This document shows positions 23,760 through 35,238 of a stretch of DNA of 64,000 nucleotides, in pieces. The first letter of the stretch is position 1. Each line of letters starts with the position of its first letter. Below the pieces are notes generated by a model. The model saw only the letters and a program-made list of their open reading frames with translations, had not been told where the DNA came from and ran no database searches. Made by a program: the position numbers and the translations under genes. Source of the DNA: Ahaetulla prasina (Eukaryota; Chordata; Lepidosauria; Squamata; Colubridae); the NCBI RefSeq assembly GCF_028640845.1, contig NC_080539.1, positions 193,821,436-193,885,435 on the forward strand, read 5' to 3'.

Positions 23760-23880
23760 CAACCTCCAGGAGAAGGCCTGGATAACCATTTGTGTGGAAT
23801 GTATAGGGTCTGTTGCTTGAGTAAGGGGTTGGACTAGAAGATCTTCAAGGTTCCTTCCAACCCTATTAGACTATGTTTTA
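23760..23880 (+). mobile_element. CR1 3' tail fragment
   Basis: GGATAACCATTTGTGTGGAA is followed by GGGGTTGGACTAGAAGATCT and CCTTCCAACCCTATTAGACT, the standard CR1 3' UTR in plus orientation. Compare 31860-31960. Confidence 0.8.
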
Positions 23881-24479
23881 AGTATAGAATTTAGTTGATG
23901 GTCCTTGGAATCCTTTGACATGGTACAAAGTCAGCACCCACCCCCAGAAGAATGAAATATTTTGGGAAATATTAAAAAGGCAAAATATTATATTTCCCTA
24001 AAGGAGAAATGGAGAAACATGCTCTTGGAGATAGAACAGAGCCCCCAAGTCTTTCTTAATATCCCTAGCAGATATTTTGTGCCCATTAAGAAAGATTGGA
24101 CCAGCTTATTCAGAAACCAGCACCAGTTGCCCTGCCCCAAGCAGAAACGGAAGCCAGCTTTTAAAAATGCAGATTTGGTAACCCATTAAGAAAGACTGGG
24201 CCTATCTACAAAACAAAAGACCTTCAGCTCCAGAGTGATGGGATTAAGAACAGGACAAGATCCTTCAGGACATTATAGGATTAACCCACTTCCATTTAGC
24301 AGAAGACAAAGAACTCACTACATCGCACAATCTCCTAAGAGTATTTCAGTCATTGCATCATCTCAGAGCAGTCCAAACTTCAACCAAACCTGGGAGCTCA
24401 GCCAAACACCTAGGATTTGCATTTTCTCTTTTGCCTATAGAGCCAGCTATGACCCCTATACAATCCCTACATGACCCCA
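23881..24479. other. Unassigned; two unsupported open frames
   Basis: Open frames at 23962-24189 and 24235-24474 show no domain. They precede an LTR-like segment and might be retroviral or retrotransposon debris, but I cannot support that from the sequence. Confidence 0.3.
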
Positions 24480-24712
24480 TAAGAATCTGACAACAGCCAA
24501 TAGAATATTAAAGGATATGTTCTTGCACAGGAACAGGTAACTCAAGTACAAAGCCCAAGAGAAGGTATAACCCACCCACCCCCACTCTCAACTTCATTTT
24601 GTCAGCTGCCCAGAATCACAAACCCATGTGGTTCTGTTTAATCAATAAACCATCTATACAATCAGCCTCCATGTTTCCAGTGTCTTTCTCCCAGCTTGGA
24701 ATTGAACAAGAT
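24480..24712 (+). repeat. Possible LTR remnant
   Basis: The segment carries an AATAAA signal (about 24644) followed by a pyrimidine-rich stretch with TTTCCAGTGTCTTTCTCCC and TTGGAATTGAACA, an arrangement like R/U5 followed by a primer site. No second copy or target duplication was found in the window. Confidence 0.3.
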
Positions 24713-24784
24713 GAATATTTCTTCCTGCAGCACTACTTCAGAGACACATATTTTGACTGCCTCTAGAAGTTATACCATTTGCTT

Positions 24785-24990
24785 AAGGAGAAATCACTCT
24801 CCTGTGGCAGCCCCTCAAATATTGGAATACTGCTATCATGTCACTCCTGCTCCTTTTTTTCATTAAATTAGTAGACATGCCCAATTCCTGCAACCGCTCT
24901 TCATATGTTTTAGCCTCCAGACCCATAATCATTCTTGTTCCTCTTCTCTGCATTTTTTCCAGAATCTCAACATACTTGTCATAATATCAC
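24785..24990 (-). pseudogene. CR1 ORF2 C-terminal fragment
   Basis: The plus strand reads GGCAGCCCCTCAAATATTGG, ATCATGTCACTCCTGCTCC and CAATTCCTGCAACCGCTCTT, the reverse complement of the CR1 segment encoding the EERLxELG and RGDMIAVFQYL blocks. It parallels 46890-47070. Confidence 0.8.
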
Positions 24991-25382
24991 CAATACATCT
25001 TCTATCAGCAAATACGTCTTGTATTTAATGTATTTAATAAATAACTAAATGTTAATTTAAATACTTTAATTTATTAAATATGCCAATTATATTTTAAGTA
25101 ATTAATAATTAAATATTTAATTTATGCCATTAAAATGCAAATACATCTTGTAAATACAAGCAAACACACCTTGTATCAGCAGAAGCTTGCAGAGTATTAA
25201 CTCTCTGATGCTACTATGACTTAGTGAGTCTTCAAAGTATATTGTTTTGCTTATTTATTTGATTTATAACCCATCTCTAGACAGTATATAAAATTAAAAC
25301 ACAATGAGCAGAGGAAGAAAGGGAAATTAATTGATGTAGCTCTTCGCTATAAATATTTCTTACTAAACTATTTCTTACTAAA
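24991..25382. other. A/T-rich spacer
   Basis: Low-complexity A/T sequence with short internal repeats such as ATACATCTTGTA; nothing else recognised. Confidence 0.4.
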
Positions 25383-25645
25383 GGGCCGGTTTAGCTCACG
25401 CTGGTAAAGCCTGTTATTAAGAACACAGTAGCCTGCAATTATTGCAGGTTCGAGCCCGGCCCAAGGTTGACTCAGCCTTCCATCCTTTATAAGGTAGGTA
25501 AAATGAGGACCCAGATTGTTGGGGGGGCAATAAGTTGACTTTGTAAAAATATACAAATAGAATGAGACTATTGCCTTATACACTGTAAGCCGCCCTGAGT
25601 CTTCGGAGAAGGGCGGGGTATAAATGTAAACAAAAAAACAAAACA
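25383..25645 (+). mobile_element. tRNA-derived SINE with L2-like tail
   Basis: The head begins GGGCCGGTTTAGCTCACGC. It has an RNA polymerase III A box TAGCTCACGCTGG at 25392-25404 and a near-perfect B box GGTTCGAGCCC at 25447-25457. The body reads AAGGTTGACTCAGCCTTCCA and so on. The tail CCGCCCTGAGTCTTCGGAGA (about 25590-25609) closely resembles the end of the L2-type LINE at 26788-29651, implying mobilisation by that kind of RT. It ends in an A/C-rich stretch. It is not a working tRNA gene. Confidence 0.85.
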
Positions 25646-25825
25646 AAAACTAAAATATAAGAGATAGAAAACACAAAATAAATTAAATTTCAGAAAAAAT
25701 ACAGCAGCTTCTTGAACTTGTTGCCTCCCTGATGTATTGAATGGCAGATCAGTTGGCCCTCTGCAAAAATAATGGAAGCTGCAGACAAACACCTCCAAAA
25801 GGTACCAGGTTGAAGAAGGCTGCGG

Positions 25826-26020
25826 TTGGGGAGTGGAAAGATAACTTGGTAGTTGGCTGCCAGCAGTTCGGCAGTTCAATTCTCACTGTCTCAAGGTTGA
25901 CTAAGCCTTTCATCCTTCTGAAGTCAGTTAAAATGAGGGCCAGATTGTTTGGGGCAATATGCTGACTCTGTAAAACCACTTAGAAGGGGCTGGGCTGTAA
26001 AGCACTTGAGTAAAATTCTC
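25826..26020 (+). mobile_element. Second tRNA-type SINE, different subfamily
   Basis: The tRNA-like head is degraded (GGCAGTTCAATTCTC in place of the B box). The body matches the SINE at 25383-25645: AAGGTTGACTAAGCCTTTCA, AAAATGAGGGCCAGATTGTT and CAATATGCTGACTCTGTAAA. The tail differs (CACTTAGAAGGGGCTGGGC, GTAAAGCACTTGAG), so the two share a body but have distinct 3' ends. Confidence 0.75.
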
Positions 26021-26598
26021 TCCTTGGTCCTCTTTTATGCACATTGAAAATCTGGAATAGCTTTATTTTTAATCAGGGTGCGGGGAAGCCAGGGGTGAAA
26101 TGCTCCCGGTTCACACCGGCTCTCCCGATTAGGTAGCGATGGCAGCTGCTGGTTCAGAGGACCGGTAGCAAAAATCCCTGGCCCCGCCCCCTGCCTCTGC
26201 TGAGCCCCACCATCTGCAGAATTTTTTTTTTTACTTTTAAAAGCCAGTTTTGCTTCAGCCGAAACATGCCTTTAAAAGTAAAAAAAAGCCTTTGAGGATC
26301 CTGCTCCTCAGTTGAGATGGGCAGAGACTTTAAACATAAAAAAAAATATTTAAAGGCTACTCTGGGGATCTCACCTGAGTTCCTCATCAGCAGAACCTTA
26401 AAAAACTCCTTTTAAAAGAGTCTAAGCCACTTACCTGATTACTGATTGACCTCATGGCTTTTCTTGCAGCCGGAAAGCCCCAGTTTCGCTTTTAGCACCA
26501 GACAGAACTAATCTAAACTTAGCTAATCTATTTCATCACTGAGTGATTAATGCTGTCTGGCTTTGCTTGCTGAGGAACTCTGGGAATTGAAGTCCACA

Positions 26599-26680
26599 AT
26601 AAAATAAAATAAAATAAAATAAAATAAAATAAAATAAAATAAAGTAAAATAAAATAAAATAAAATAAAATAAAATAAAAT
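26599..26680. repeat. (AAAAT)n microsatellite
   Basis: About 16 units with one interruption (AAAGT near 26641). It directly follows a fragment of the palindromic MITE (CTGGGAATTGAAGTCCAC). Confidence 0.95.
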
Positions 26681-26685
26681 TTGTG

Positions 26686-26760
26686 CAGCTTTCTGAGATT
26701 TGGTGTGTTTCTGTAGTGTTTCACTCTAACTACACAAGCACACAAAATCTCAGAAAGCTG
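26686..26760. repeat. Palindrome with 22-bp arms
   Basis: CAGCTTTCTGAGATTTGGTG (from 26686) is the reverse complement of the end of 26739-26760 with one mismatch. The unpaired centre is about 31 bases. It lies between (AAAAT)n and a GT run inside the hAT-type element. Confidence 0.7.
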
Positions 26761-27086
26761 TATGTGGTATTTTGTGTGTGTGTGTGTTTTATTTTATTTA
26801 TTTATTTATTTATTTATAATTACGTTTCTATACCGCACCATCTCCCGAAGGACTCATGGCGGTGTACAGCCAATATTAAAATACACATACCACTATAATA
26901 TAAATATAATTATTTATTATATTTATATATAATAGTGTTTATTTAACACTATTTAAAAACAATTTAAAAACAAATATTTAGTGGCCGAATCACTAAAACG
27001 GTCGAAGACCGATTAAAACCCATTAAAATTTCACTAAAATACATTCTTAGGCTAGTCCCACTCGGTGAAATAATAAAGTCTTTAGT

Positions 27087-27557
27087 TCACATTTGAAGGC
27101 CCGGAGGTCGGGGAGTTGGCATAACCCTGGAGGTAACTCGTTCCATAGAGAAGGCCCTCCCCCTGGGGGCCGCCAACCTACATTGTTTGGTCAACAGCAC
27201 CCTGAGGAGGCCTGCTCTGTGGGAGCGCACAGGTCGTTGGGAGGCAATCAGTGGCAGAAGGCGGTATCGCAAATACCCCGGTCCTAAGCCATGGAGCACT
27301 TTAAAGGTGGTAAACAGCACCTTGAATTGCACCCAGAAAGCTACCGGCAGCCAGTGCAGGCCGCGCAGGATGGGTGTTATATGGGAGCAATGTGGTGCCC
27401 CCTCTATCACCCGCGCGGCCGCATTCTGGACTAGCTGGAGCCTCCTGGTGCTCTTCAAGGGGAGCCCCATGTAGAGAGCATTGCAATAGTCCAGGCGGGA
27501 AGTGACGAGGGCATGAGTGACCGTGCGTAAGGAGTCCCGATCAAGGAAGGGGCACAA
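27087..27557 (-). pseudogene. L2-type ORF2: C-terminal region
   Basis: A 156-codon frame: FLDRDSLRTVTHALVTSRLD, YCNALYMGLPLKSTRRLQLV, QNAAARVIEGAPHCSHITPI and LRGLHWLPVAFWVQFKVL. This is the conserved block after the L2 RT. It is shifted relative to the RT core by earlier frame breaks. Its normal end appears lost, as the frame ends at PPGLQM near the start of the 3' UTR. Confidence 0.85.
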
Positions 27558-27599
27558 CTGCGAATCAGGTGAACCTGATAAAATGCTCCCTGGCGACGG

Positions 27600-28267
27600 C
27601 CGTCAAGTGTTCTTCTAAGGACAGCTGATCGTCCAGGAGAACACCTAAGTTGCGCACCCTTCCCCTGGGGGTCAGTATTTCCCCACACACACACAGTCAG
27701 CGATGGTGTAAGCTGACTGTACTGGGACACCGGAACCCACAGCCACTCAGTCTTGGAAGGGTTGAGTGGAGCCTGTTCCTCCCCATCCAGACCCACACGG
27801 CCTCAAGACACCAGCCCATCACCTCGACGGCTTCATTGGGGTGGTTTGGGGTGGAAATGTACAGCTGAGTATCATCAGCGTACAGATGATAATCCACCCC
27901 GAAACCATGGATAACCTCACCCAGCGGCTTCATATAGATGTTGAACAGGAGAGGCGAGAGAACGGACCCCTGCGGCACCCCACAAGTGAGGCACCTCGGG
28001 GTTGACCTCTGCCCCCCTGCCAACACCGTCTGCGAACGGTCAGAGAGATAGGAGGAGAACCACCGATAAACAGTGCCTCCCACTCCCAATCCCTCCAACT
28101 GCCGCAGCAGGATACTATGGTCGATGGTATCAAAAGCCGCTGAGAGATCTAACAGGACCAGGACAGAGGAACATCCCCTGTCCCGAGCCCTCCAGAAGTC
28201 ATCCACCAACGCAACCAAAGCCGTCTCGGTGCTGTAACCGGGTCTGAAACCGGACTGGAATGGGTCC
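27600..28267 (-). pseudogene. L2-type ORF2: RT catalytic core
   Basis: This continues after the stop at 28270. From the right: FQSGFRPGYSTETALVAL, then VLVLLDLSAAFDTIDHSILL (palm Asp present), SDRSQTVLAG, CGVPQGSVLSPLLFNIYMKP and the catalytic HLYADDTQLYI. All RT residues needed for catalysis are visible. The frame then shifts near 27700-27790, where WVWMGRNRLHS gives way to LNPSKTEWLWVP in another frame. Confidence 0.85.
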
Positions 28268-28269
28268 AG

Positions 28270-29622
28270 TTAAACAGTTTCCTCCAGGTGCTGAGGAAGC
28301 TGATATGCCACCATACTCTCAACAACCTTCGCCAAGAAACGAAGGTTGGAGACTGGACGGTAGTTCGCTAATACAGCTGGGTCCAGGGAGGGCTTCTTGA
28401 GGAGGGGCCTCACCACCGCCTCTTTCAAGGTGGTGGGGAAAATGCCCCCCACCAAAGAAGCGTTGGTAACTCCCAGGAGCCAGCCTCGTGTAACCTCCCG
28501 TGTGGCCAGTACCATCCAGGAGGGACACGGGTCCAATAAACATGTGGTGGGATTCAGCCTACCCAACAGCCTGTCCATGTCATCGGGAGTCACAGGATCG
28601 AACTCAGCCCAGATAAAACTCTCAAGACTCGTCCCCGCCAACCCACCCGGATCTATCCAATCAGTGTCCAGTCCGTCCCGAATCCACGTGATTTTATCAG
28701 ACAGATACTGTACAAAATCCTCAGCACGCCCCTGTAAGGGGTCCTCCCGAGCCTCCTGCATAAGCAGGGAGCGGGTCACCCTAAACAGGGTGGCTGGGCG
28801 ATTATTTGCCGATGTGATGAGAGCGGAAAAATAGTTATGTTTCGCCGCTCTGATCACCACTAGGTAGATCTGAATATGCGACCTCGCTAGTGTTCGGTCG
28901 GGTTCGGAGCGACTGGACCTCCAGCCGCTCTCTAGGCGTCTTTTCCGGCGCTTCATCTCTCTCAGCTCTTCGTTATACCAAGGAGCTGGTCGAGTTCGTC
29001 GCCGGGTCAGAGGCCGCAAAGGCACGACACGGTCTAAAGCCCCAGCCGCCACCTCTTCCCAGCCGCCACCTCTTCGGAAACGGCCAAGCTCCGTCAGAAA
29101 CCTCTCTGGGTCCACCAGGCGCCTGGGACGGAACCATCGAACCAGTTCCGTCTCCCTGCAGTGCGGTGCAGTGGTTTGAAAGTCTAGCTGAAGGAGCAAA
29201 TGATCTGACCATGACAAGGGTTTAAATAATAACTCCCCTAACTCCAGACCATCTAGCCACTGTCCCAAGATGAAAATCAAGTCCAGTGTGTTACCCCCAG
29301 TGTGAGTGGGACTGGTAACTAACTGGGTCAGGTCCAAGGCCGTCATGGAAGCCATGAACTCCCGAGCTGCCATTGACGAGTCGCCTGCTGACGGCAAGTT
29401 GAAATCCCCCAAAACCATAAGTCTGGGGGTCTCAACTGCCGTCCTGGCTATCATCTCTAGCAGCTCGGGCAGGGCTGCCGTTATGTAGCAAGGAGCCAGG
29501 TACGCAATCAGCAAGCCCACCTGCACCCCACAGCCCCACTTCACTAGAAGGGTTTCACAACCGGCTATTTGCGGGACAGCGACCTCCCTCCATTCCAGAC
29601 TCTTGTTAATAACAACCGCCAC
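28270..29622 (-). pseudogene. L2-type ORF2: endonuclease C-terminal half to RT start
   Basis: A 450-codon open frame. It starts inside the apurinic-like endonuclease: VAVVINKSLEW, then GDFNLPSAGD (about residue 73), DLTQLVTSPTHTGGNTLDLI and the SDHLLLQL block (about residue 138). A linker with basic stretches (KRRKRRLESGW) follows. The RT begins at GGIFPTTLKEAVVRPLLKKP, LANYRPVSNLRFLAKVVE. A TAA at the left end cuts it; the next frame continues at once. Upstream endonuclease residues are absent. It acts, when intact, by nicking the target and copying element RNA there. Confidence 0.85.
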
Positions 29623-29652
29623 CCCCTACCCCTACCCTGGGCCCTCAGGGTA

Positions 29653-29960
29653 GTGTGTGTGTGTCAGTTGTGTTGTGTGTGTCAGTTGTGTGTGCGTGTG
29701 TCAGTTGTGTTGTGTGCGTGTAAAGTTGAAAGTTTGAGCTTTTTGTGGCTGTGTGAAGTGTGAAGTGCAGCTGCTTTTACATTATGTGTGAGTCAGTTGT
29801 GTTGTGTTGTGTATGTGTAAAGTGTGAAAGTTGGTTTTTGAGCTTTTTGTGGCTGTGTGAAGTGTGAAGTGCAGCTGCTTTTACACTGTGTGTGAGTCAG
29901 TTGTGTTGTGTTGTGTGTGTGAAAGTTGGTTTTTGGTACCTCTTATTGTTTTTATACTTT
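29653..29960. repeat. GT-rich tandem repeat, period about 104 bp
   Basis: A unit with GAGCTTTTTGTGGCTGTGTG and GTGCAGCTGCTTTTACA is repeated about 2.5 times (GCAGCTGC at 29767 and 29871). It lies inside the right part of the hAT-type element. Confidence 0.8.
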
Positions 29961-30093
29961 GTTTATTATTTTTATTATTTATTGTTATTGGCCATGCCCA
30001 GCCAGCCATCTGACCACCAAGCCACCCCCACCAATTAAGCCACGCCCACAGAACCGGTAGGGAAAATTTTTAGATTTCATCCCTGGGGGGAGC

Positions 30094-31163
30094 CCAGCAA
30101 ATTGCTATGCTTGCACCTCAAATAGTCTTGAGCCTGATCCAGGTAGAATAGTGCATTTGAAAATATGAGATCAATAAATAGTTTCATCTGCAGATGTGCT
30201 AAATGTCAAGAATTTAGACTGATCTTGTTAAAGGACTATAGTCTGCAGAGATATGTAACTTGTAATGGTGAAGTAACTAAACTGCAGCCAGGGTGCTAAG
30301 AAAAATTATTAGAAGGAACCCTAGTGAGTGGTAAATGTTTGAGGAAAACTACATTAAAAAAATCTATCTTACTCTAATATAAAACCCACCTTTGGAGATT
30401 CCCTGGTTAAGAATAAAAAATTTCAATAAAAGCTCCACTCAAAACCAACAGTCTTTTAGGATAAATAAGTAGCAAATGTCTGGCATATTTCCAGTCCATT
30501 TCAAGGATTCAGTGATATCTGAAGGCAAAGTTACATGAGAAAACAGGCAACACATCAAGAAAAGATGCTGATCCCTGTCTAATGTCACCCTTGAGTCAAG
30601 CAGAGTTCCTCTAATAGAGACATGTCCGTGGCCATGCAGTTTTCTTAGTAACAGTATAGAATTGGTTTCCCATTTCATTTTAACACTTTTTGCTACTGCC
30701 AGTCTAGCCTCCAGCTCCAGGATTTTATGATAGCCTTTCAGCTGCAGATGTGCTTAGAATAACAAGAATGACAAAAGTGCTTAGCTCTGGGCATGTAATT
30801 TAAACACTGTCACTTCCATCTGGATTGCCTCAGTTTGGGCAAAAGGGCAAGTATTTGCTTGGTCCAGGGCCTCTCACTCTAGAATTGGAAGCAGGTCTGG
30901 AATCTCTAGGTATAATAAACAGAAGAATTTGGAAACTGCTTTTTTTGCATATGAAGCTTGTGCCTAAGCACAAAAGTGCATGAATATACACAAAAGCATA
31001 CAACTTTAATGTTACTGCCAGCATTCCATCCATTTTCCTTCTGAAGGTCATGCACATTAATCTAGCATTGAACCCTATCCAACAAGAAGTTCAGTGGTGA
31101 GAAAAGTAAGGCCCTATACTTATGCAGGAAAATGTAATAGTAACTGTGAAAGTAATCTTAGTG
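30094..31163. other. Spacer, nothing recognised
   Basis: No supported gene or repeat. Confidence 0.4.
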
Positions 31164-31372
31164 ACCTAGTGCAGTGGCCACCAAACTTTTGGGCATCAGA
31201 GACCAGTTCTAGAGAGAGAGAGGTTTTTCTGCAGAGGGGACGTGGGGATGTGGTTTTGTGTGCTGCCTGCATCCCATGGATGGTGCTTTGTTTGTTTGCA
31301 TGGCCCAGTTTCTGGCATGCTATGGACCAGTGCCAGTCTATGGACTGGGGGTTGAGAACCCCTGTCCTAATG
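31164..31372. mobile_element. Short non-autonomous hAT element (193 bp)
   Basis: The element spans 31172-31364, starting CAGTGGCCACCAAACTTTTG and ending GGGGGTTGAGAACCCCTG. Flanks ACCTAGTG and TCCTAATG agree at 6 of 8 bases. Internal GGACCAGT motifs near both ends are typical of Charlie-like short hATs. Confidence 0.75.
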
Positions 31373-31439
31373 GACCATCATTTAAGTATAAGGCAGCAGT
31401 ATGATGCAGTTGCCAAAACAACAACAACAACCCAATGCA

Positions 31440-31960
31440 GTCCTGGACGGCATCAAGATCACAAGAATGGTAATACCACTTTATACTTCATGCGGCCACA
31501 CTTGAAATACTGAATGGTCACCATGATACAAAAAAGATGCTGAGAACCTAGAAAGAGTGCAGAAAAGAGCAACACAGATGAAAAGGGATCTGGAGACTAA
31601 ATTGTATGATGAACCATTGAGGTAACCATATCTAGCCTATTGAAGAGAAGAGTTAGGGGTGACTTAACAGCTGTCTTCTTGAGGGCATCAATTTATTCTC
31701 CAAAGCATGAGAAGGCAGGTCAAGAGGTAATTGGTGGAAACTAGTTAAAGAGAGATCCAATCTAGAATTAAGAAGAAATTTTCTGACAGTGAGAACAATC
31801 AATGGAATACCTTGCTTCCTGGAGTTGTATTGCTGGAGGTTTTCAAAAATAGATTGAATAACCATTTGACCAGGATGGTATAAGGTTCCTGCCTTGAATA
31901 GTGGGTTGGACTAGAAGACCTCCAAAGTCCCTTCCAACCCCATGATTCTATGGTCTAAGT
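31440..31960 (+). mobile_element. CR1 LINE 3' end with ATTCTATG terminus
   Basis: ORF2 C-terminal remnants (TACAAAAAAGATGCTGAGAA, then RVQKRAT-like and LERSNLELRRNFLTV-like coding) lead into the CR1 3' UTR: GGGTTGGACTAGAAGACCTC and CCTTCCAACCCCATGATTCT, ending ATTCTATG, the CR1 terminal octamer. Multiple frameshifts and stops are present. Confidence 0.85.
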
Positions 31961-34461
31961 ACAACTTGTCTACAAGGATCTTAATTAAAACAGCATTAAT
32001 CTATTCTTCTAGGCAATCAGGCAATAGCATGATGAGTTGCAAAAAGTTCTCTTTTTCTTTTATTTGGGTTATGTATGATTTACTAACGGCCAGAGCATCA
32101 CTTCCTTAATACCTGTTGATGTGCTTTGACTGCAAGATGCCTCATAACCAAAACACCAAACCAACCCCATGATTAGGGAAGGGACCCCAGCAATGCAGTC
32201 AATAGAGCACAGGTGACTCCTACCATAACTCTGATGGCTCATGCACTATTTAAAGCCATGTGGAACCTTTTCCAGCGGGCATCACACTCAGTGGTGATGC
32301 ACAAGGATTGGAAGAGGCACCCAGTTAAGACATGAGGATATTACCTAATGTACATGTCTCTAGTTATATAAGGCAGGGATCTATTCTAATATGTCTTGTT
32401 CCAGTTGAGTGAGTATGACCCAGATTAGTTGGTATATTAGAGAAAGTACTGAGCCCTCAATCTTTGGCCATGCCTAGGAGATGGGATGCTGGCACTCTGG
32501 AGTCAGGCAACAGACTAGCTCTCATTCCCCCCTCAGCACCAAAAAGAGATTCATCTTAAGCAAGAGGAGTTTCTCAATCAAGTCAATGTTGAGACATGAG
32601 CAATGGGTGTCACCAAGTTGCCTATGCTTGAGAACTCTTTTGGTATTGCCAGGCAACCAATTGCTAAGACTGGCTATGCCTTGGCACTTCATTGCCTGCT
32701 GTAGGGCACCAGCAGTCTACACAACCTCACCTCCAATGTAAGTCAATATTAGGAGGGCCATGGGTGGTCCTGAACCAGACAAATGTACGCCCAATTTCAC
32801 ATTCAAGTCACAAGAGGTAAGGCAACCTCCAGTCCAAGGAACTGTATTTCCTTTTTTTCCATCCAGAATCTTGTTTTCGGGATTTTATCTCAAGAAGGCC
32901 ATCCTCATTTTTTATTCTGGATGAGAGAAAGCAAATGGAGAATATAGCTTTCGCTCCATCCACAGATCAGCCAAAGCACTTATTATGTGCATAAAATGTT
33001 TTCTATCTCACTGCTTTTATCTAAGTAGCAACCAGCATCATCCCTACTTAGCTTTTGAGCCCAGGAAGGGAAGCTAGAAGCGACTACCTGCTGTGGTTGT
33101 GTAACCCTTGTGCCTGTTTCCACTCCTCCTTCCTTCCCCTTTGCCATTAGTAGAATGAAGATGGAACTAACACTTGCATTGGGGTAACTAGCTGACCTGC
33201 TGCTAGTCTTTTGGGAATTTTCCCCAGGCCATAGGCTGAACTACAAGCAATTCCTGTGCTATGAGCATAGGCCAAAAAAACAAAAAACAAAAACCAGAGC
33301 CCTAGGACAGCCTGCTTTCTCTTCTCTCTGTCAAGCAGAACAGCTCTTACCTGTGCCACAGCACAGCTTTCAGGATTAATTAGTTAATGTTTGTAGAGAT
33401 CTCTCAAAATGCAAAGCTCTGTGTAAATGTCAGCTCTTATTATGAGTAAGCAGCTTTTCAAAGGCAAGCCTCTCAGTGCAATGACATGGAAGCTAAGAGG
33501 AACATTTTTTGTTACCTATAAGGATCTGCTCAGAATTATCTGGGCTTAAGTAAAGCCCATTCTCTTGATTTACACTGAAATGGTGCCCTTTGCCTCACTT
33601 GAGTGCAATCTAATAAAAGACAAATCCTGTTTGAAAAGCTTTGGCACTGCACCAGGACATGGGGAGACCAAATAGCTAGCCAGGGTATGAGTCACTCAAG
33701 GTAGTACGTGGAAAACCAGGCTTGTTCTGGGGTGGCATATCAGATGTTCTTTCTTGAAGTGCTCTTTGCTTCCAAGGACCCCTTTGGATTCACTGGCTGA
33801 GGAAGAATCTTCAGCAGCATGCGCCACAGCTGGGAAACCAAATGAATGTTCTTCCACTCTTTCCCTTGAGGGCAGCAATAGTTTCGCAAGACTGAGTTAA
33901 GGCAGAAGGCATTTTATAGAAATGAGATGGAAAGATCTGCATGCCTTATTGCTCATATCAATGAGAAAAATTGTCCCCCAGCATTTCACCAGGCACATCT
34001 GCAGAGCCTAAAGAATAGGGAACAGCTGGTTCCTACTTCCAGGCCTTGGCCCCTGTAGTGTTTTCCAACATATTGCCTTCATTAGCACTTTGCTCAGTGT
34101 CGCAAGAATACCCAGAAAGAAGAAAACACAGTAAATTGTAGTACTGCATTTTCATTCTTTAGGAGCAGGTGGACTTATGGTGAACCTCTTGGGCTAAATT
34201 TGTCATTATGTAAAGAAACACCAAATTGTTACTAAAATGAATATGACTAAAACAAACTGATTTTTGGAAGGTCCAGAAGCTATGCAAAAGCACACCCCAT
34301 TCTCACACAGCCTCCAAAACTCACACAAGAATGGGGTCAGCTTTTGAGAATAGTGGTTGAATGTTGGTGAATGCTGATGCATCAGTCACCTTTGACACAT
34401 GTCATAGGTTCAATATCACTACCTTATATGCTTTGCATCAACAGAGTTTTTCCCATTTATG
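31961..34461. other. Spacer, nothing recognised
   Basis: About 2.5 kb without a domain-bearing frame or recognised repeat. Mixed base composition, no CpG-rich block. Confidence 0.4.
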
Positions 34462-35238
34462 TTAATGGGAGTGACTGGAATCTTCAGAAACGAAGTCGAC
34501 CTCAAAGACGCACTCGTGAAAGAATTTGGGGACGTTTTCAGAGACTGCCTGGGCAAGTACACGGGGACCCCTATCTCTTTTAACTTAGACCCCCAAGTTG
34601 CCCCTATCCGTCTAAAGGCTAGGAGGGTCCCGTTCGCCCTAAAGCCCAGGATTGACCGGGAACTGGACAAGTTAGTAAACCAAGGAATTCTAGTGCCAGT
34701 TGACCATGCTAAGTGGGAGACCCCTATAGTCACCCCAGTCAAACCGGACGGGTCGGTCCGGATTTGCGCTGACTACAAGGCAACGCTTAACAAAGCGTTG
34801 CAAAAGAGTGCTTACCCCGTTCCGGTGGTACAGCACTTACTGCACTCAATGGGGCAAGGGCAAGTTTTTGCCAAGCTAGACTTGGCCCAAGCCTATCAAC
34901 AGCTGCCCGTAGATAGCAGCACAGCCGAAGCGCAGACAATTGTGACTCACAGAGGGGCTTTTAAGTGTACCCGGTTACAGTTTGGGGTTAGTGTGGCTCC
35001 AGGGTTATTTCAGAACCTAATGGAGCGGCTGTTGCAAGGACTACCAGGGGTGGTACCATACTTTGACGATGTATTGGTGTCCGCTGAGAACCTGGAGGAA
35101 TTAGGGATAAGATTGCGGAAAGTTTTGGCCATTTTCCGGTCTGCCGGTCTCACGGTTAAACTGAACAAATGCCAGATCGGGGTTGAGTCTGTGGAATTCC
35201 TGGGCTACCGGATAGACAGGAAGGATTCACCCCACTGA
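34459..35238 (+). pseudogene. Gypsy-1 reverse transcriptase
   Basis: A 259-codon frame whose first few codons are flanking DNA. Blocks: [72 protein letters not shown] (first catalytic Asp), LQFGVSVAPGLFQNLMERLL and VVPYFDDVLVSA, with the catalytic Asp pair coded at 35065-35070. It ends by frameshift at FLGYRIDRK; the next frame continues with the PTESKVRAIR and ELQAFLGLINFYAVF blocks. Confidence 0.85.

Larger units (their letters stand above)
26788..29651 (-). mobile_element. L2-type LINE, 5'-truncated, inserted in a GT run
   Basis: Reading leftwards: endonuclease C-terminal half, RT, C-terminal region, 3' UTR, and an ATTT-type tail at 26788-26820. GT runs on both sides (26773-26787 and about 29653-29664) probably represent the target duplication. 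The 3' end TGTACACCGCCATGAGTCC then TTCGGGAGA resembles the SINE tail at 25590. The element is GC-rich compared with its surroundings. Stops and frameshifts break the ORF. Confidence 0.85.
26082..30093. mobile_element. hAT-type element with 8-bp duplication, split by a LINE
   Basis: The left end at 26090 reads CAGGGGTGAAATGCTCCCGG; the right end reads TTAGATTTCATCCCTG to 30085. Flanks GGGGAAGC (26082-26089) and GGGGGAGC (30086-30093) agree at 7 of 8 bases. Host element sequence is 26090-26787 plus about 29652-30085, with GT-rich tandem repeats; the 2.9 kb between is a minus-strand L2-type LINE. Other insertions inside the left part include a MITE fragment and (AAAAT)n. No transposase is seen. 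Confidence 0.7.

Noticed and set aside
23962..24474. Possible retroviral gag fragments
   Set aside because: Two open frames precede an LTR-like segment, but no gag motif could be recognised.
25383..25460. Possible functional tRNA gene
   Set aside because: A and B boxes exist, but the arms are imperfect and the sequence continues into a SINE body and tail.
28270..29622. GC-rich 450-codon ORF as a host gene or CpG island
   Set aside because: Its motifs are those of an L2-type LINE endonuclease and RT; the GC content is that of the element.
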